This document shows positions 8,046 through 14,197 of a stretch of DNA of 16,210 nucleotides, piece by piece. Under the pieces are notes generated by a model, which saw only the letters and a program-made list of their open reading frames with translations, ran no database searches and was not told where the DNA came from. Position numbers and translations under genes: made by a program. Position 1 is the first letter of the stretch. Each line of letters opens with the position of its first letter. This stretch comes from Sphingomonadales bacterium (GTDB lineage: Bacteria > Pseudomonadota > Alphaproteobacteria > Sphingomonadales > Sphingomonadaceae). The stretch lies in contig RDXA01000353.1 of NCBI GenBank assembly GCA_004292705.1, positions 1-16,210 on the forward strand, read 5' to 3'.

Positions 8046-8749
8046 TTGGCGCGATAGACCAGGGTTACGCCCGTCAGCCCATTCGGGGCGGCACGAACAT
8101 GCGCTGCGACCCGTTCGGCCCCCTTGCCGGTGCCGATGATCGCATCGCCCTTGCGCTCGCCCTTCATCCCGGCGCGGAGCATGCGCGCAAGGTGATATTG
8201 CAGCACATCCGGAACCGGCGCGGCGGTGTGATAGCGGATGATGCGGAGCCAGCACCCGGCGGCGTCCGCCCCTCCTGCCTGCATCACCATGCCGCGCTGG
8301 GGAATCGCGGCGGCCGGCGGCAGGCTGGCCGCAAGCGCGAAGTCTTCCCTGAGGGACTTGGCACAGCTCGCAGGCGCGCCAACTGCTGCAAGTAGATCGG
8401 CAGGGCCCGTCATCGGACCGAGTGGCGTGGTCCCTTCGCCATCCTGCGAAAGCGGGAGTTCGGGGATCGTGCCGCCTTCGAGCAGTTCGAGCCGCTGCGC
8501 CTCGCGCGCGGCCTGCGCGTCCTCGGTGCTGGCCGCGAGCACTGGCAGGGCGTGACTATCGGGAAAGCCGAGCGCGGCATTGGCCTCGTTGCGGCTGGCC
8601 AGATCGGGGTCGCTCATCAACGGATCGTGGAGCGCGCGGGCAATCACCGGGTCCTGGGCAATCAGTGCAGGGTCCTGCGCTGCCTCGTCGGCAGCCTCGG
8701 CGCAGGCGGCAAGGATCGGGAACATCAAGAGAATGGGGATCAGACGCAT
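8042..8749 (-). CDS. Predicted lipoprotein of unknown function
   Basis: A 235-residue protein beginning with a lipoprotein signal, MRLIPILLMFPILAAC, lipobox LAAC and lipidated Cys16. The mature part starts acidic, has a motif DPVIARALHDPLMSDPDL (34-51) followed by SRNEANAA, then a low-complexity linker rich in Gly/Pro/Thr (about 90-115), and a C-terminal domain with two Cys (129 and 156) that might form a disulfide. I do not recognise a described family, although the DPLMSDPDLASRNEANAA stretch seems familiar from sphingomonad hypothetical proteins. The frame continues open upstream to an ATG at 8950, but that part is Arg-rich and crosses a hairpin, so 8749 is preferred because it begins right at the signal. 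It converges with astD and shares its stop. Confidence 0.8.
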   Translation of the reverse strand: MRLIPILLMFPILAACAEAADEAAQDPALIAQDPVIARALHDPLMSDPDLASRNEANAALGFPDSHALPVLAASTEDAQAAREAQRLELLEGGTIPELPLSQDGEGTTPLGPMTGPADLLAAVGAPASCAKSLREDFALAASLPPAAAIPQRGMVMQAGGADAAGCWLRIIRYHTAAPVPDVLQYHLARMLRAGMKGERKGDAIIGTGKGAERVAAHVRAAPNGLTGVTLVYRAN

Positions 8750-8797
8750 CGCTTTGCCATAACAGCCGATGGTTAATTTGCCCTTCACCGGCTCATG

Positions 8798-8834
8798 AAA
8801 ACGCCTCCGGAGCCGAACGGCCCCGAAGGCGTTT
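8798..8834. terminator. Strong intrinsic hairpin, possibly bidirectional
   Basis: AAACGCCT plus CGG (8799-8810) pairs with CCG plus AGGCGTTT (8823-8834) with one mismatch, and the inside GCCG-AA-CGGC (8812-8821) pairs again, giving a long nearly continuous stem. T runs flank it: TTTTCA on the minus strand after the stem and TTT on the plus strand. It looks like an intrinsic terminator, better on the minus strand, although no annotated gene ends here; it may end a short RNA or attenuate the lipoprotein gene 49 bases downstream. Confidence 0.6.
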
Positions 8835-8942
8835 CCCGCGAAAGCATGAAGCCTTCGCGCCGGCGACCATGTGGTGGGAATGGCCGCAAGCTGGCGAAAC
8901 ACGCGCAAGCGCCGGGCATGGCGATAGCGGGTTTCCAAGATG

Positions 8943-8974
8943 TTGTTCATTTATACTACCCGTTATCTGAACAA
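8943..8974. promoter_or_regulatory. Dyad TTGTTCA-N18-TGAACAA, candidate operator/promoter
   Basis: The arms TTGTTCA (8943-8949) and TGAACAA (8968-8974) are perfect inverse copies 18 bases apart. Between them lies AT-rich TTTATACTAC, which reads as TATACT on plus and TATAAA on minus, both -10-like. No good -35 is seen at normal distance on either strand. It may be a regulator-binding site overlapping a promoter for a minus-strand leader RNA or for rarD; no protein can be named. Confidence 0.4.
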
Positions 8975-9067
8975 ATCCGCGCCGCGACTGACAGCCACCA
9001 TTCATGGCGCGGGCCAGACCGGGGGCCGCTTGCGCCGCGCGCCCGGGCACCCTAACGCCGCCCGGAC

Positions 9068-9991
9068 ATGACCGATCCGGCCCCCTCCTCGCCCAGTCCG
9101 CCCGCTTCAGCCCCAATCGCCTCGGGCCTCGCGCCAGCGCTGGGCGCCTATCTGATCTGGGGCTTCCTGCCGCTTTACCTGCTGCTGGTGCAGAGCGTTC
9201 CGGCGATCGAATTCGTCGGGTGGCGGATCATCTGGACGCTGCCGCTGTGCCTCGTGATCATCGCTATGCGCCGCCAGTTTCCCGAGCTGCGCGCCGCGCT
9301 CACATCCCCCCGCACCCTCCTCGCCCTGACGGCGAGCGCGGTGCTGATCGCTATCAACTGGTTCGTCTACATCTGGGCGATCATGGCGGGCGAGGTGTTT
9401 GCGACCAGCATCGGCTATTACCTCAATCCTTTGCTCAACGTGCTGCTGGGCACGCTGGTGCTGGGCGAAAAGCTGTCGAAACGCCAGTGGCTGGCGGTGG
9501 CCATCGCGGGCGTCGCCGTCACGCTGCTGGCAGCCGGCGCGGTGACAAGCCTGTGGATCAGCCTCACACTCGGTTTCAGCTTCGCACTCTATGGCCTTGT
9601 ACGCAAACAGGTTGCCGTGGGCTCACTGCCCGGCCTCACGATCGAGAGCGCGATCCTCATGCCGGTCGCAGGCAGCATCGCGGCTTGGTATGCCGTCAGC
9701 CCGCAAGGGTCGGCGTTCGGGCAGGATTGGTGGATGAGCGGCCTTATCGTCTTTTCCGGCGTGGTCACTGCCGTGCCGCTGCTGATGTTCGCGATTGCCG
9801 CGCGGCGCATGGATTATTCGACGCTGGGCTTCATCCAGTATCTTTCGCCCACGATCGTGTTCTTCCTGGGGCTGTTCGTGTTCCATCAGCCGCTCGCGCC
9901 TGCCAAGCTGGCGAGCTTCGTGCTGATCTGGGTCGCGGTGGCGATCTTCGTGTGGGACCTGTGGGCCAAGCGGCGAGCGGTAACCGCCTGA
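9068..9991 (+). CDS. rarD: EamA-family transporter RarD
   Basis: A 307-residue multi-pass protein of the drug/metabolite transporter superfamily, RarD subgroup: LGAYLIWGFLPLYLLL at about 26-41, VGWRIIWTLPLCL at 50-62, an INWFVYIWAI segment at about 96-105, YYLNPLLNVLLGTLVLGEKLSKRQW at about 117-141, and YLSPTIVFFLGLFVFHQPL at about 258-276. This gives roughly ten helices in two EamA halves, standard for RarD. The E. coli protein is linked by name to chloramphenicol sensitivity, but the natural substrate is unknown. The N-terminus is Pro/Ser-rich. The ATG at 9068 is the only sensible start, with a weak ribosome site. It converges on pyrC with 82 bases between, in which I see no clear terminator. 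Confidence 0.9.
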   Translation: MTDPAPSSPSPPASAPIASGLAPALGAYLIWGFLPLYLLLVQSVPAIEFVGWRIIWTLPLCLVIIAMRRQFPELRAALTSPRTLLALTASAVLIAINWFVYIWAIMAGEVFATSIGYYLNPLLNVLLGTLVLGEKLSKRQWLAVAIAGVAVTLLAAGAVTSLWISLTLGFSFALYGLVRKQVAVGSLPGLTIESAILMPVAGSIAAWYAVSPQGSAFGQDWWMSGLIVFSGVVTAVPLLMFAIAARRMDYSTLGFIQYLSPTIVFFLGLFVFHQPLAPAKLASFVLIWVAVAIFVWDLWAKRRAVTA

Positions 9992-10073
9992 TTCAACCCC
10001 GTTCGTGTTGCGCGAGGTCGGGACACCTGCACTCGGCCTATCGATTACGCTCGGGGCGAACAGATACCGGGAT

Positions 10074-11111
10074 TTAACCCAGGAAATTCCATCCCAGCGA
10101 CTGCCCGCCGTGCCAGGGCACGATTTCCTCGCCCATCACATGCAGCACCGGAGGCACCGCCACTTCGGCGCGTTCGAGCGTCACTTCGTCCTCGTTCACC
10201 GGCAGCCCGTAAAACGCCGGGCCGTGGAGCGAGGCGAAGCCTTCAAAGCGGTCCAGCGCGCCCTCTTCGTCAAACACGGTGACATAGCTTTCCAGCGCAT
10301 AGGGGGCGCCGAAGATGCCCGCGCAGCCGCAGGCGCTTTCCTTGTCCTTCCTGAGATGCGGGGCACTGTCTGTGCCGAGGAAGAACTTGGGCGAGCCGCT
10401 GGTGGCCGCCTTGCGCAGCGCAAGGCGATGCGTCTCGCGCTTGGCGACAGGCAGGCAGTAATTGTGCGGCTGGATGCCGCCCACCAGCATGGCGTTGCGG
10501 TTGATGTGGAGGTGCTGCGGGGTGATCGTCGCGGCAACCTGCGGGCCGCTCGCCATCACAAAGTCCACAGCGTCCGAAGTGGTGATATGCTCGAACACCA
10601 CGCGCAGCTTAGGAAATACTGCAACAATGCCGCGCAAGTGCCTTTCGATGAATTCTTTTTCCCGGTCGAACACGTCGATCGAATGATCCGTCACCTCGCC
10701 ATGGATACACAGCACGATGCCCTCGGCCTCCATCCGTGCGAGGACCGGATAGAGGTTCTCGACATTGGTCACCCCCGCCGCCGAATTGGTGGTGGCGTTG
10801 GCGGGATACATCTTGGCCGCCGTGAACACGCCCTCGCCCGCGCCCCGCGCGAGGTCATCAGGGTCAGTGTTGTCGGTAAGGTAGCAGGTCATCAGCGGGG
10901 TGAAGCGCACGCCTTCCGGCACGGCGGCCACAATCCGGTCCCGGTAGGCGGCGGCCAATTGTGTCGTCGTCACCGGCGGGGTCAGGTTGGGCATCACGAT
11001 CGCCCTTGCGAACTGGCGGGCGGTATAAGGCACCACCTCGCGCATCACCGCACCGTCGCGGAAATGCAGGTGCCAGTCGTCGGGGCGGCGGATCGTCAGG
11101 CGGTCGGTCAT
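10074..11111 (-). CDS. pyrC: Dihydroorotase PyrC
   Basis: A 345-residue dihydroorotase, which cyclises N-carbamoyl-aspartate to dihydroorotate in pyrimidine synthesis. All metal ligands of the E. coli PyrC type are visible with a constant offset of minus two: His14 and His16 in DWHLHFRDG, carbamylated Lys100 in AAKMYPANATTNS, His137 in CIHGEV, His175 in FEHI and the catalytic Asp248 in GTDSAPH. The mobile loop region and NYCLPVAKRETHR (217-229) also match. Length equals the family norm. The start at 11111 is divergent from ygfZ with only 38 bases in between, so their promoters must overlap or enter the neighbouring genes. Other pyr genes are not nearby. Stop is TAA. Confidence 0.97.
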   Translation of the reverse strand: MTDRLTIRRPDDWHLHFRDGAVMREVVPYTARQFARAIVMPNLTPPVTTTQLAAAYRDRIVAAVPEGVRFTPLMTCYLTDNTDPDDLARGAGEGVFTAAKMYPANATTNSAAGVTNVENLYPVLARMEAEGIVLCIHGEVTDHSIDVFDREKEFIERHLRGIVAVFPKLRVVFEHITTSDAVDFVMASGPQVAATITPQHLHINRNAMLVGGIQPHNYCLPVAKRETHRLALRKAATSGSPKFFLGTDSAPHLRKDKESACGCAGIFGAPYALESYVTVFDEEGALDRFEGFASLHGPAFYGLPVNEDEVTLERAEVAVPPVLHVMGEEIVPWHGGQSLGWNFLG

Positions 11112-11149
11112 GGCTTCCCCTTAGCTGTGCCCATGCCTATCTGTCACCC

Positions 11150-11884
11150 ATGAGTGCAACACACCTGACCACCCGCACACTGGTGCGCCTGTCGCCGCTC
11201 GACGAGGCCGAGGACGTCGCCGCCTTTCTCCAGGGCCTCGTCACCAACGATGTGACCGGCCCCCTGCCCTGCTATGCCGCGCTGCTTACGGCGCAAGGCA
11301 AGCACCTGTTCGATTTTCTGGTCTGGCCGGACGGCGCTGATCTGCTGCTGGATTGCGAGGCGGGGGTAGCGGAGGAATTGGTGAAGCGCCTGTCGATGTA
11401 TCGTCTGCGCCGCCAGATTGCCATTGCGCGGGACGATTCGCTGGGCGTGCACTGGAGCCCCGCGCCGCAAGAGAATGCCGTCCCCGATCCGCGCCTGCCC
11501 GAGCTTGGCTATCGCTGGCTCGCCCCCGCGCACGCAGAGGCCGCTGATGCCGCATGGCTTGCGCACCGCCTTGCGCTGGGCGTGCCCGAAGGACGGGCCG
11601 AACTCGGCGACATTCTGTGGCTGGAAACCAACGCAGTGGAACTGAACGGCGTCAGCTTCACCAAGGGCTGTTATGTCGGGCAGGAAAACACCGCGCGGAT
11701 GAACTGGCGGCAGAAGGTCAATCGCCGGCTGGTGGTGGTCCCGCTCGGCGAATCAGACGAAGCGCGGCACGTGGCGGCCTATCCCGAACTCGCGCTGGCG
11801 GTCGATCACCTGCGGGTGGAGAACCTCGATCCGGCCAAGCTGCCCGAATGGCAGCGCGCGGGGGTGCTGGCACCCGAAGGCTAG
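11150..11884 (+). CDS. ygfZ: Folate-binding YgfZ/GcvT-like protein
   Basis: A 244-residue protein of the GcvT-like YgfZ (IBA57) family, which binds tetrahydrofolate and helps maintenance of certain [4Fe-4S] enzymes, for example MiaB. The signature KGCYVGQE is present at residues 172-179 with the family cysteine Cys174; upstream are DFLVWPDGADLLLDC (55-69) and the N-terminal FLQGLVTNDV (27-36) typical of the fold. The length is shorter than E. coli YgfZ (about 326), as usual for alphaproteobacterial versions. The ATG at 11150 fits that beginning; upstream sequence belongs to the antisense side of pyrC. It converges on the TetR gene, with the two TAG stops overlapping in one CTAG (11881-11884). 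An iron-sulfur FNR-like protein is also encoded in the window, but no link is implied. Confidence 0.92.
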   Translation: MSATHLTTRTLVRLSPLDEAEDVAAFLQGLVTNDVTGPLPCYAALLTAQGKHLFDFLVWPDGADLLLDCEAGVAEELVKRLSMYRLRRQIAIARDDSLGVHWSPAPQENAVPDPRLPELGYRWLAPAHAEAADAAWLAHRLALGVPEGRAELGDILWLETNAVELNGVSFTKGCYVGQENTARMNWRQKVNRRLVVVPLGESDEARHVAAYPELALAVDHLRVENLDPAKLPEWQRAGVLAPEG

Positions 11885-12477
11885 GCTTGCTGATGCTCGG
11901 CGAGGCTCGCTTCAAGCATCAACGTCGCTCGCTCGCGCGCCACATCGCGCGGCAGACCGAGCGATTTGGCCAGCGCCCCGCCGATCAGCGCATCGCCCAG
12001 CGCCATCAGCACCAGCGATAGCGTGTCCCGGTGCAACCGCCGTTCTGCGACGTGCTGCGGCGGTTCGGTCGGCGCAAGCTCGTCGAGCAGATCGTGGATG
12101 GTCGAGATGATCGGGTCCAGCGCATCCTCGTTGCCGGTCAGCAGCATCCAGCTGGTGAGCGCGCCTGCCCCCTCGCGGTCAAAAGCGTCAAAGGCGAGAT
12201 CGACCACCTCGCGCGCCGATCCGAGCCCGGCACGGCTGGCGTGGACGGCCTCCAGGATCGTCTCGCACACAGTGCGCGCCAGATGTTCGGCCAGCGCCTT
12301 CTGCAAGCCTGAGGCCGAACCGAAATGGTGGAGCAGGTTGGCATGCGTGCGGCCGATGCGGGCCGAAACCGCTTTCAGCGTCACCGATTGCGGCCCCGTC
12401 TCGATCAGCAGGGCGCGCGCGGCCTCAAGGGCGGAGCTGCGTGATTCTTCGGGAGTCAACCTTTTGCGACTGGCCAT
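11881..12477 (-). CDS. TetR/AcrR-family transcriptional regulator
   Basis: A 198-residue regulator. The N-terminal DNA-binding part has helices around residues 11-28, then a helix-turn-helix at about 32-51: VTLKAVSARIGRTHANLLHHF, which matches the TetR pattern of small residue, A-x-x-x-G, and aromatic F at the end. The C-terminal two-thirds is all-helical ligand-binding/dimer domain without recognisable specificity. It starts at ATG 12477 and is preceded by a 24-base inverted repeat that may be its operator. GNAT lies 50 bases upstream on the same strand, so co-transcription is possible. The stop is shared as CTAG with ygfZ. Likely target: itself and/or a neighbour; the ligand is unknown. Confidence 0.88.
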   Translation of the reverse strand: MASRKRLTPEESRSSALEAARALLIETGPQSVTLKAVSARIGRTHANLLHHFGSASGLQKALAEHLARTVCETILEAVHASRAGLGSAREVVDLAFDAFDREGAGALTSWMLLTGNEDALDPIISTIHDLLDELAPTEPPQHVAERRLHRDTLSLVLMALGDALIGGALAKSLGLPRDVARERATLMLEASLAEHQQA

Positions 12478-12482
12478 AGGCC

Positions 12483-12506
12483 GCCGCCACTAATCGCTTT
12501 GGCGGC
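12483..12506. promoter_or_regulatory. Inverted repeat upstream of the TetR gene, candidate operator
   Basis: GCCGCCA at 12483-12489 and its inverse TGGCGGC at 12500-12506 are separated by ten bases, ending six bases from the TetR start codon. TetR regulators often repress their own gene through such a palindrome. The same sequence could also form a hairpin ending the GNAT transcript, but no T run follows. Confidence 0.35.
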
Positions 12507-12527
12507 TGCGAACAACCCGCGTCGGTG

Positions 12528-13064
12528 TCAGGCGGCGCGGGCGAACGGAGCCGGATCCATGTCCGCCTCCCCGCCCAGCGCATATTCGACCGAATCGGTA
12601 TGTGCGCCCCGCGCAAGGCTGAAGCGGCGGACAATCCGTCCGGTCGGTACGAAGCCGAGCTTTCTCAGCACTTTGCCCGAAGCCGGATTGTCGGCAAAGT
12701 GCCCCGCGGTCAGCCGCGCGTGGCCGAGTGTGCGGGCGATCCGCAGCACGGCTGCGGCAGCTTCCGTGGCATAGCCCTGTCCCCAGTGGTCGCGCGCGAT
12801 CCAGTAACCGATTTCCGGCTCGCCCTCGTGTTCGCCTAAGCCGGCAGAGCCGATCACGCCGACCCCGGGCAGCGTCACGAGGAAATGCGGCAGCCTCGGA
12901 TCTTGCGGAAGACCTGCGAAGGCGCGGGCATCATCCAGCGTATAGGGCCAGGGCGCGCGGGCGAGATTGCGCACCACCGCCTCGTCATTGATGCCCGCCA
13001 GAATGGCTGCGCTGTCCTCGGGGAAAGCAGGCCTCAGGAACAGCCTTTCACTGCGATGGAACAC
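12528..13064 (-). CDS. GNAT-family N-acetyltransferase, RimJ/RimL type
   Basis: A 178-residue acetyltransferase starting FHRSERLFLRPAFPEDSAAI, the N-terminal motif of the RimJ/RimL-like group that acetylates protein N-termini or small amines. The acetyl-CoA site is EIGYWIARDHWGQGYATEA at about 84-102, with the Q-x-x-G-x-G/A-like WGQGYA; the second motif FADNPASGKVLRKLGF (123-138) is the usual N-x-x-S-x-x-x-x-x-x-L-G-F end. The start is taken as GTG at 13064 because GGGAG lies about seven bases upstream and the protein begins at the family start; the open frame extends to 13145 but the added residues are not conserved-looking. The acceptor is unknown. The rpmA terminator lies upstream, so the gene needs its own promoter. 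Confidence 0.87.
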   Translation of the reverse strand: MFHRSERLFLRPAFPEDSAAILAGINDEAVVRNLARAPWPYTLDDARAFAGLPQDPRLPHFLVTLPGVGVIGSAGLGEHEGEPEIGYWIARDHWGQGYATEAAAAVLRIARTLGHARLTAGHFADNPASGKVLRKLGFVPTGRIVRRFSLARGAHTDSVEYALGGEADMDPAPFARAA

Positions 13065-13171
13065 GAGACTTCTCCCTACCTCGCCCGGCGCCGCCCTAGG
13101 ACCGACGCATGACAATTTCATGGCCGCGAAACTTTGTGATTCCACGGCTTTGGCGAGGGAGAACGCGAAAA

Positions 13172-13211
13172 GGGAGACGGACCCCCTCTGGTGAGGATGG
13201 TCCTGTCTCCC
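13172..13211 (-). terminator. Rho-independent terminator of rplU-rpmA
   Basis: GGGAGAC-GGACC at 13172-13183 pairs with GGTCC-T-GTCTCCC at 13199-13211 with one bulged base. On the minus strand the stem is followed at once by TTTT (13171-13168), the layout of an intrinsic terminator, about 70 bases after the rpmA stop. Confidence 0.7.
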
Positions 13212-13248
13212 TCATGTGGCGGGTCTTGCACCTGCCGGGACCATCCTT

Positions 13249-13277
13249 GCGGACGATCCCTTTATCGAATCGTCCGC
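13249..13277 (-). repeat. Perfect hairpin directly after the rpmA stop
   Basis: GCGGACGAT (13249-13257) and ATCGTCCGC (13269-13277) are exact inverse copies with an 11-base loop; the second arm touches the rpmA TAA. There is no T run after it, so it is more likely a 3'-end stabiliser or part of a double hairpin than a terminator by itself. Confidence 0.6.
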
Positions 13278-13547
13278 TTATTCGGCGGCTTCGGCTACCG
13301 CGTCGACCGACACATATTTGCGGCCGAGCTTGCCCGCGTGGAATCGCACCACACCTTCGCCAAGCGCGTAGAGGGTATGGTCCTTGCCCATGCCCACGTT
13401 CACGCCCGGGTACACGCGGGTGCCGCGCTGACGGATGATAATGTTGCCGCCGATCACTTCCTGACCGCCGAACTTCTTCACGCCCAAGCGACGACCGGCC
13501 GAATCACGACCGTTACGCGACGAACCGCCTGCTTTCTTGTGTGCCAT
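13278..13547 (-). CDS. rpmA: 50S ribosomal protein L27
   Basis: An 89-residue L27, the bacterial large-subunit protein whose N-terminal tail reaches toward the peptidyl-transferase centre. The conserved MAHKKAGGSSRNGRDSAGRR beginning is complete, so there is no cleaved N-terminal extension as in Firmicutes. VIGGNIIIRQRGTRVYPGVNVGMGKDHTLYAL then follows as usual. The C-terminal tail is Val/Ala/Glu-rich. It lies 16 bases after rplU in the classical rplU-rpmA order, so both are made from one transcript that ends at the hairpins downstream. Length is normal. Confidence 0.98.
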   Translation of the reverse strand: MAHKKAGGSSRNGRDSAGRRLGVKKFGGQEVIGGNIIIRQRGTRVYPGVNVGMGKDHTLYALGEGVVRFHAGKLGRKYVSVDAVAEAAE

Positions 13548-13563
13548 GGCTCAGCGCTCCTTC

Positions 13564-13947
13564 TTATTCGGCCGAAGCGGCGGCTTCCACCGGCGCGTCT
13601 TCGGTCTTGGTCTTCTTGGCGGCGGCCTTCTTGGCCGGCTTTTCGCCAGCGGCGCCCACGGCGGTGATGCGCAGCAGGGTCATCTGCTGGCGATGGCCGT
13701 TCTTGCGGCGATAGTTGTGACGGCGACGCTTCTTGAAGACGATCACCTTCTCGCTCTTGGCTTGGGCGATGATCTCGGCCGAGACAGTCACCGCAGCGGC
13801 GTCGGCGAGGGTATCGCCTTCACCGGCCAGCAGGACATCGCCCAGCGTGATCGTGTCGCCGGCTTCGCCTGCGAGCTTTTCAACGGCAATCTTGTCTCCG
13901 GCGGCAACCCGATATTGCTTGCCGCCTGTGCGCACTACAGCGAACAT
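13564..13947 (-). CDS. rplU: 50S ribosomal protein L21
   Basis: A 127-residue L21, a large-subunit protein that binds 23S rRNA. Typical features are MFAVVRTGGKQYRV at the start, KVIVFKKRRRHNYRRKNGHRQ at about 67-87 and the following QMTLLRI. After residue about 100 there is a Lys/Ala/Glu-rich extension (GEKPAKKAAAKKTKTEDAP...) beyond the E. coli length of 103, common in alphaproteobacteria. The start is ATG at 13947; longer in-frame readings up to 13983 add unrelated residues. Promoter and leader are described separately. Confidence 0.97.
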   Translation of the reverse strand: MFAVVRTGGKQYRVAAGDKIAVEKLAGEAGDTITLGDVLLAGEGDTLADAAAVTVSAEIIAQAKSEKVIVFKKRRRHNYRRKNGHRQQMTLLRITAVGAAGEKPAKKAAAKKTKTEDAPVEAAASAE

Positions 13948-14031
13948 GGCTCTAAACTCTCTTGTCTGTGCGGTGCCCGGCAAAGGCAGCTTGCGCCCAA
14001 AGGTTCAAACCGCGCCAACCGAACGGCAATG

Positions 14032-14056
14032 CGGGGCCTGCGACAATGCAGCCCCG
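14032..14056 (-). promoter_or_regulatory. Hairpin in the rplU leader
   Basis: CGGGGCCTGC (14032-14041) pairs with GCAGCCCCG (14048-14056) with one bulge, a GC-rich stem near the start of the presumed rplU mRNA. It may be part of a leader that adjusts L21/L27 supply; I cannot match it to a known L21 leader class. Confidence 0.35.
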
Positions 14057-14070
14057 TAAAGGATGCGTGC

Positions 14071-14098
14071 CGTTAAGGGAAAGGCGTGTCCAAGTCAA
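14071..14098 (-). promoter_or_regulatory. Probable rplU-rpmA promoter
   Basis: On the minus strand TTGACT (14098-14093) is followed after 16 bases by TTAACG (14076-14071). The -35 is a strong sigma-70 match, the -10 weak, as is common for alphaproteobacterial housekeeping promoters. It would give a leader of roughly 115 bases before rplU. Confidence 0.5.
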
Positions 14099-14197
14099 CG
14101 CCCGAGCGCACCCGGCGCAGCCAAAAAGTAGGATGCCGGAATCTGTTAGGTCTCTTTGCCATTGCCGGGTGTCATGGTAACAGGACACGGGATCTTT

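Larger units (their letters stand above)
8750..9067. other. 318-base intergenic region between lipoprotein gene and rarD
   Basis: Divergent spacer with no convincing protein gene. It holds a strong hairpin at 8798-8834, a TTGTTCA/TGAACAA dyad at 8943-8974 and AT-rich promoter-like sequence between the arms. An Arg-rich open frame on the minus strand from 8950 runs in phase into the lipoprotein gene; it might be a leader peptide or an extended start but has no ribosome site, so it is not called. The remaining plus-strand sequence up to 9067 shows nothing I can name, and rarD has no clear Shine-Dalgarno. Confidence 0.5.

Noticed and set aside
4950..8255. A very long open minus-strand frame (about 1,100 codons) opposite selO and astD
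   Set aside because: Arg/Gly/His-rich antisense sequence with no domain; selO and astD motifs on the plus strand explain the region. Long antisense frames are expected at this GC content.
8793..9116. Minus-strand 107-codon frame in the rarD upstream region
   Set aside because: It starts inside rarD, has no ribosome site or motif, and ends in the hairpin region; treated as shadow.
10005..11153. Long plus-strand frame across pyrC
   Set aside because: Antisense to a complete PyrC with all metal ligands; the composition is shadow-like.
14002..14011. GGTTCAAACC, resembling a tRNA T-loop
   Set aside because: The flanking bases do not form a T-stem, and no acceptor, D or anticodon arm can be built around it.
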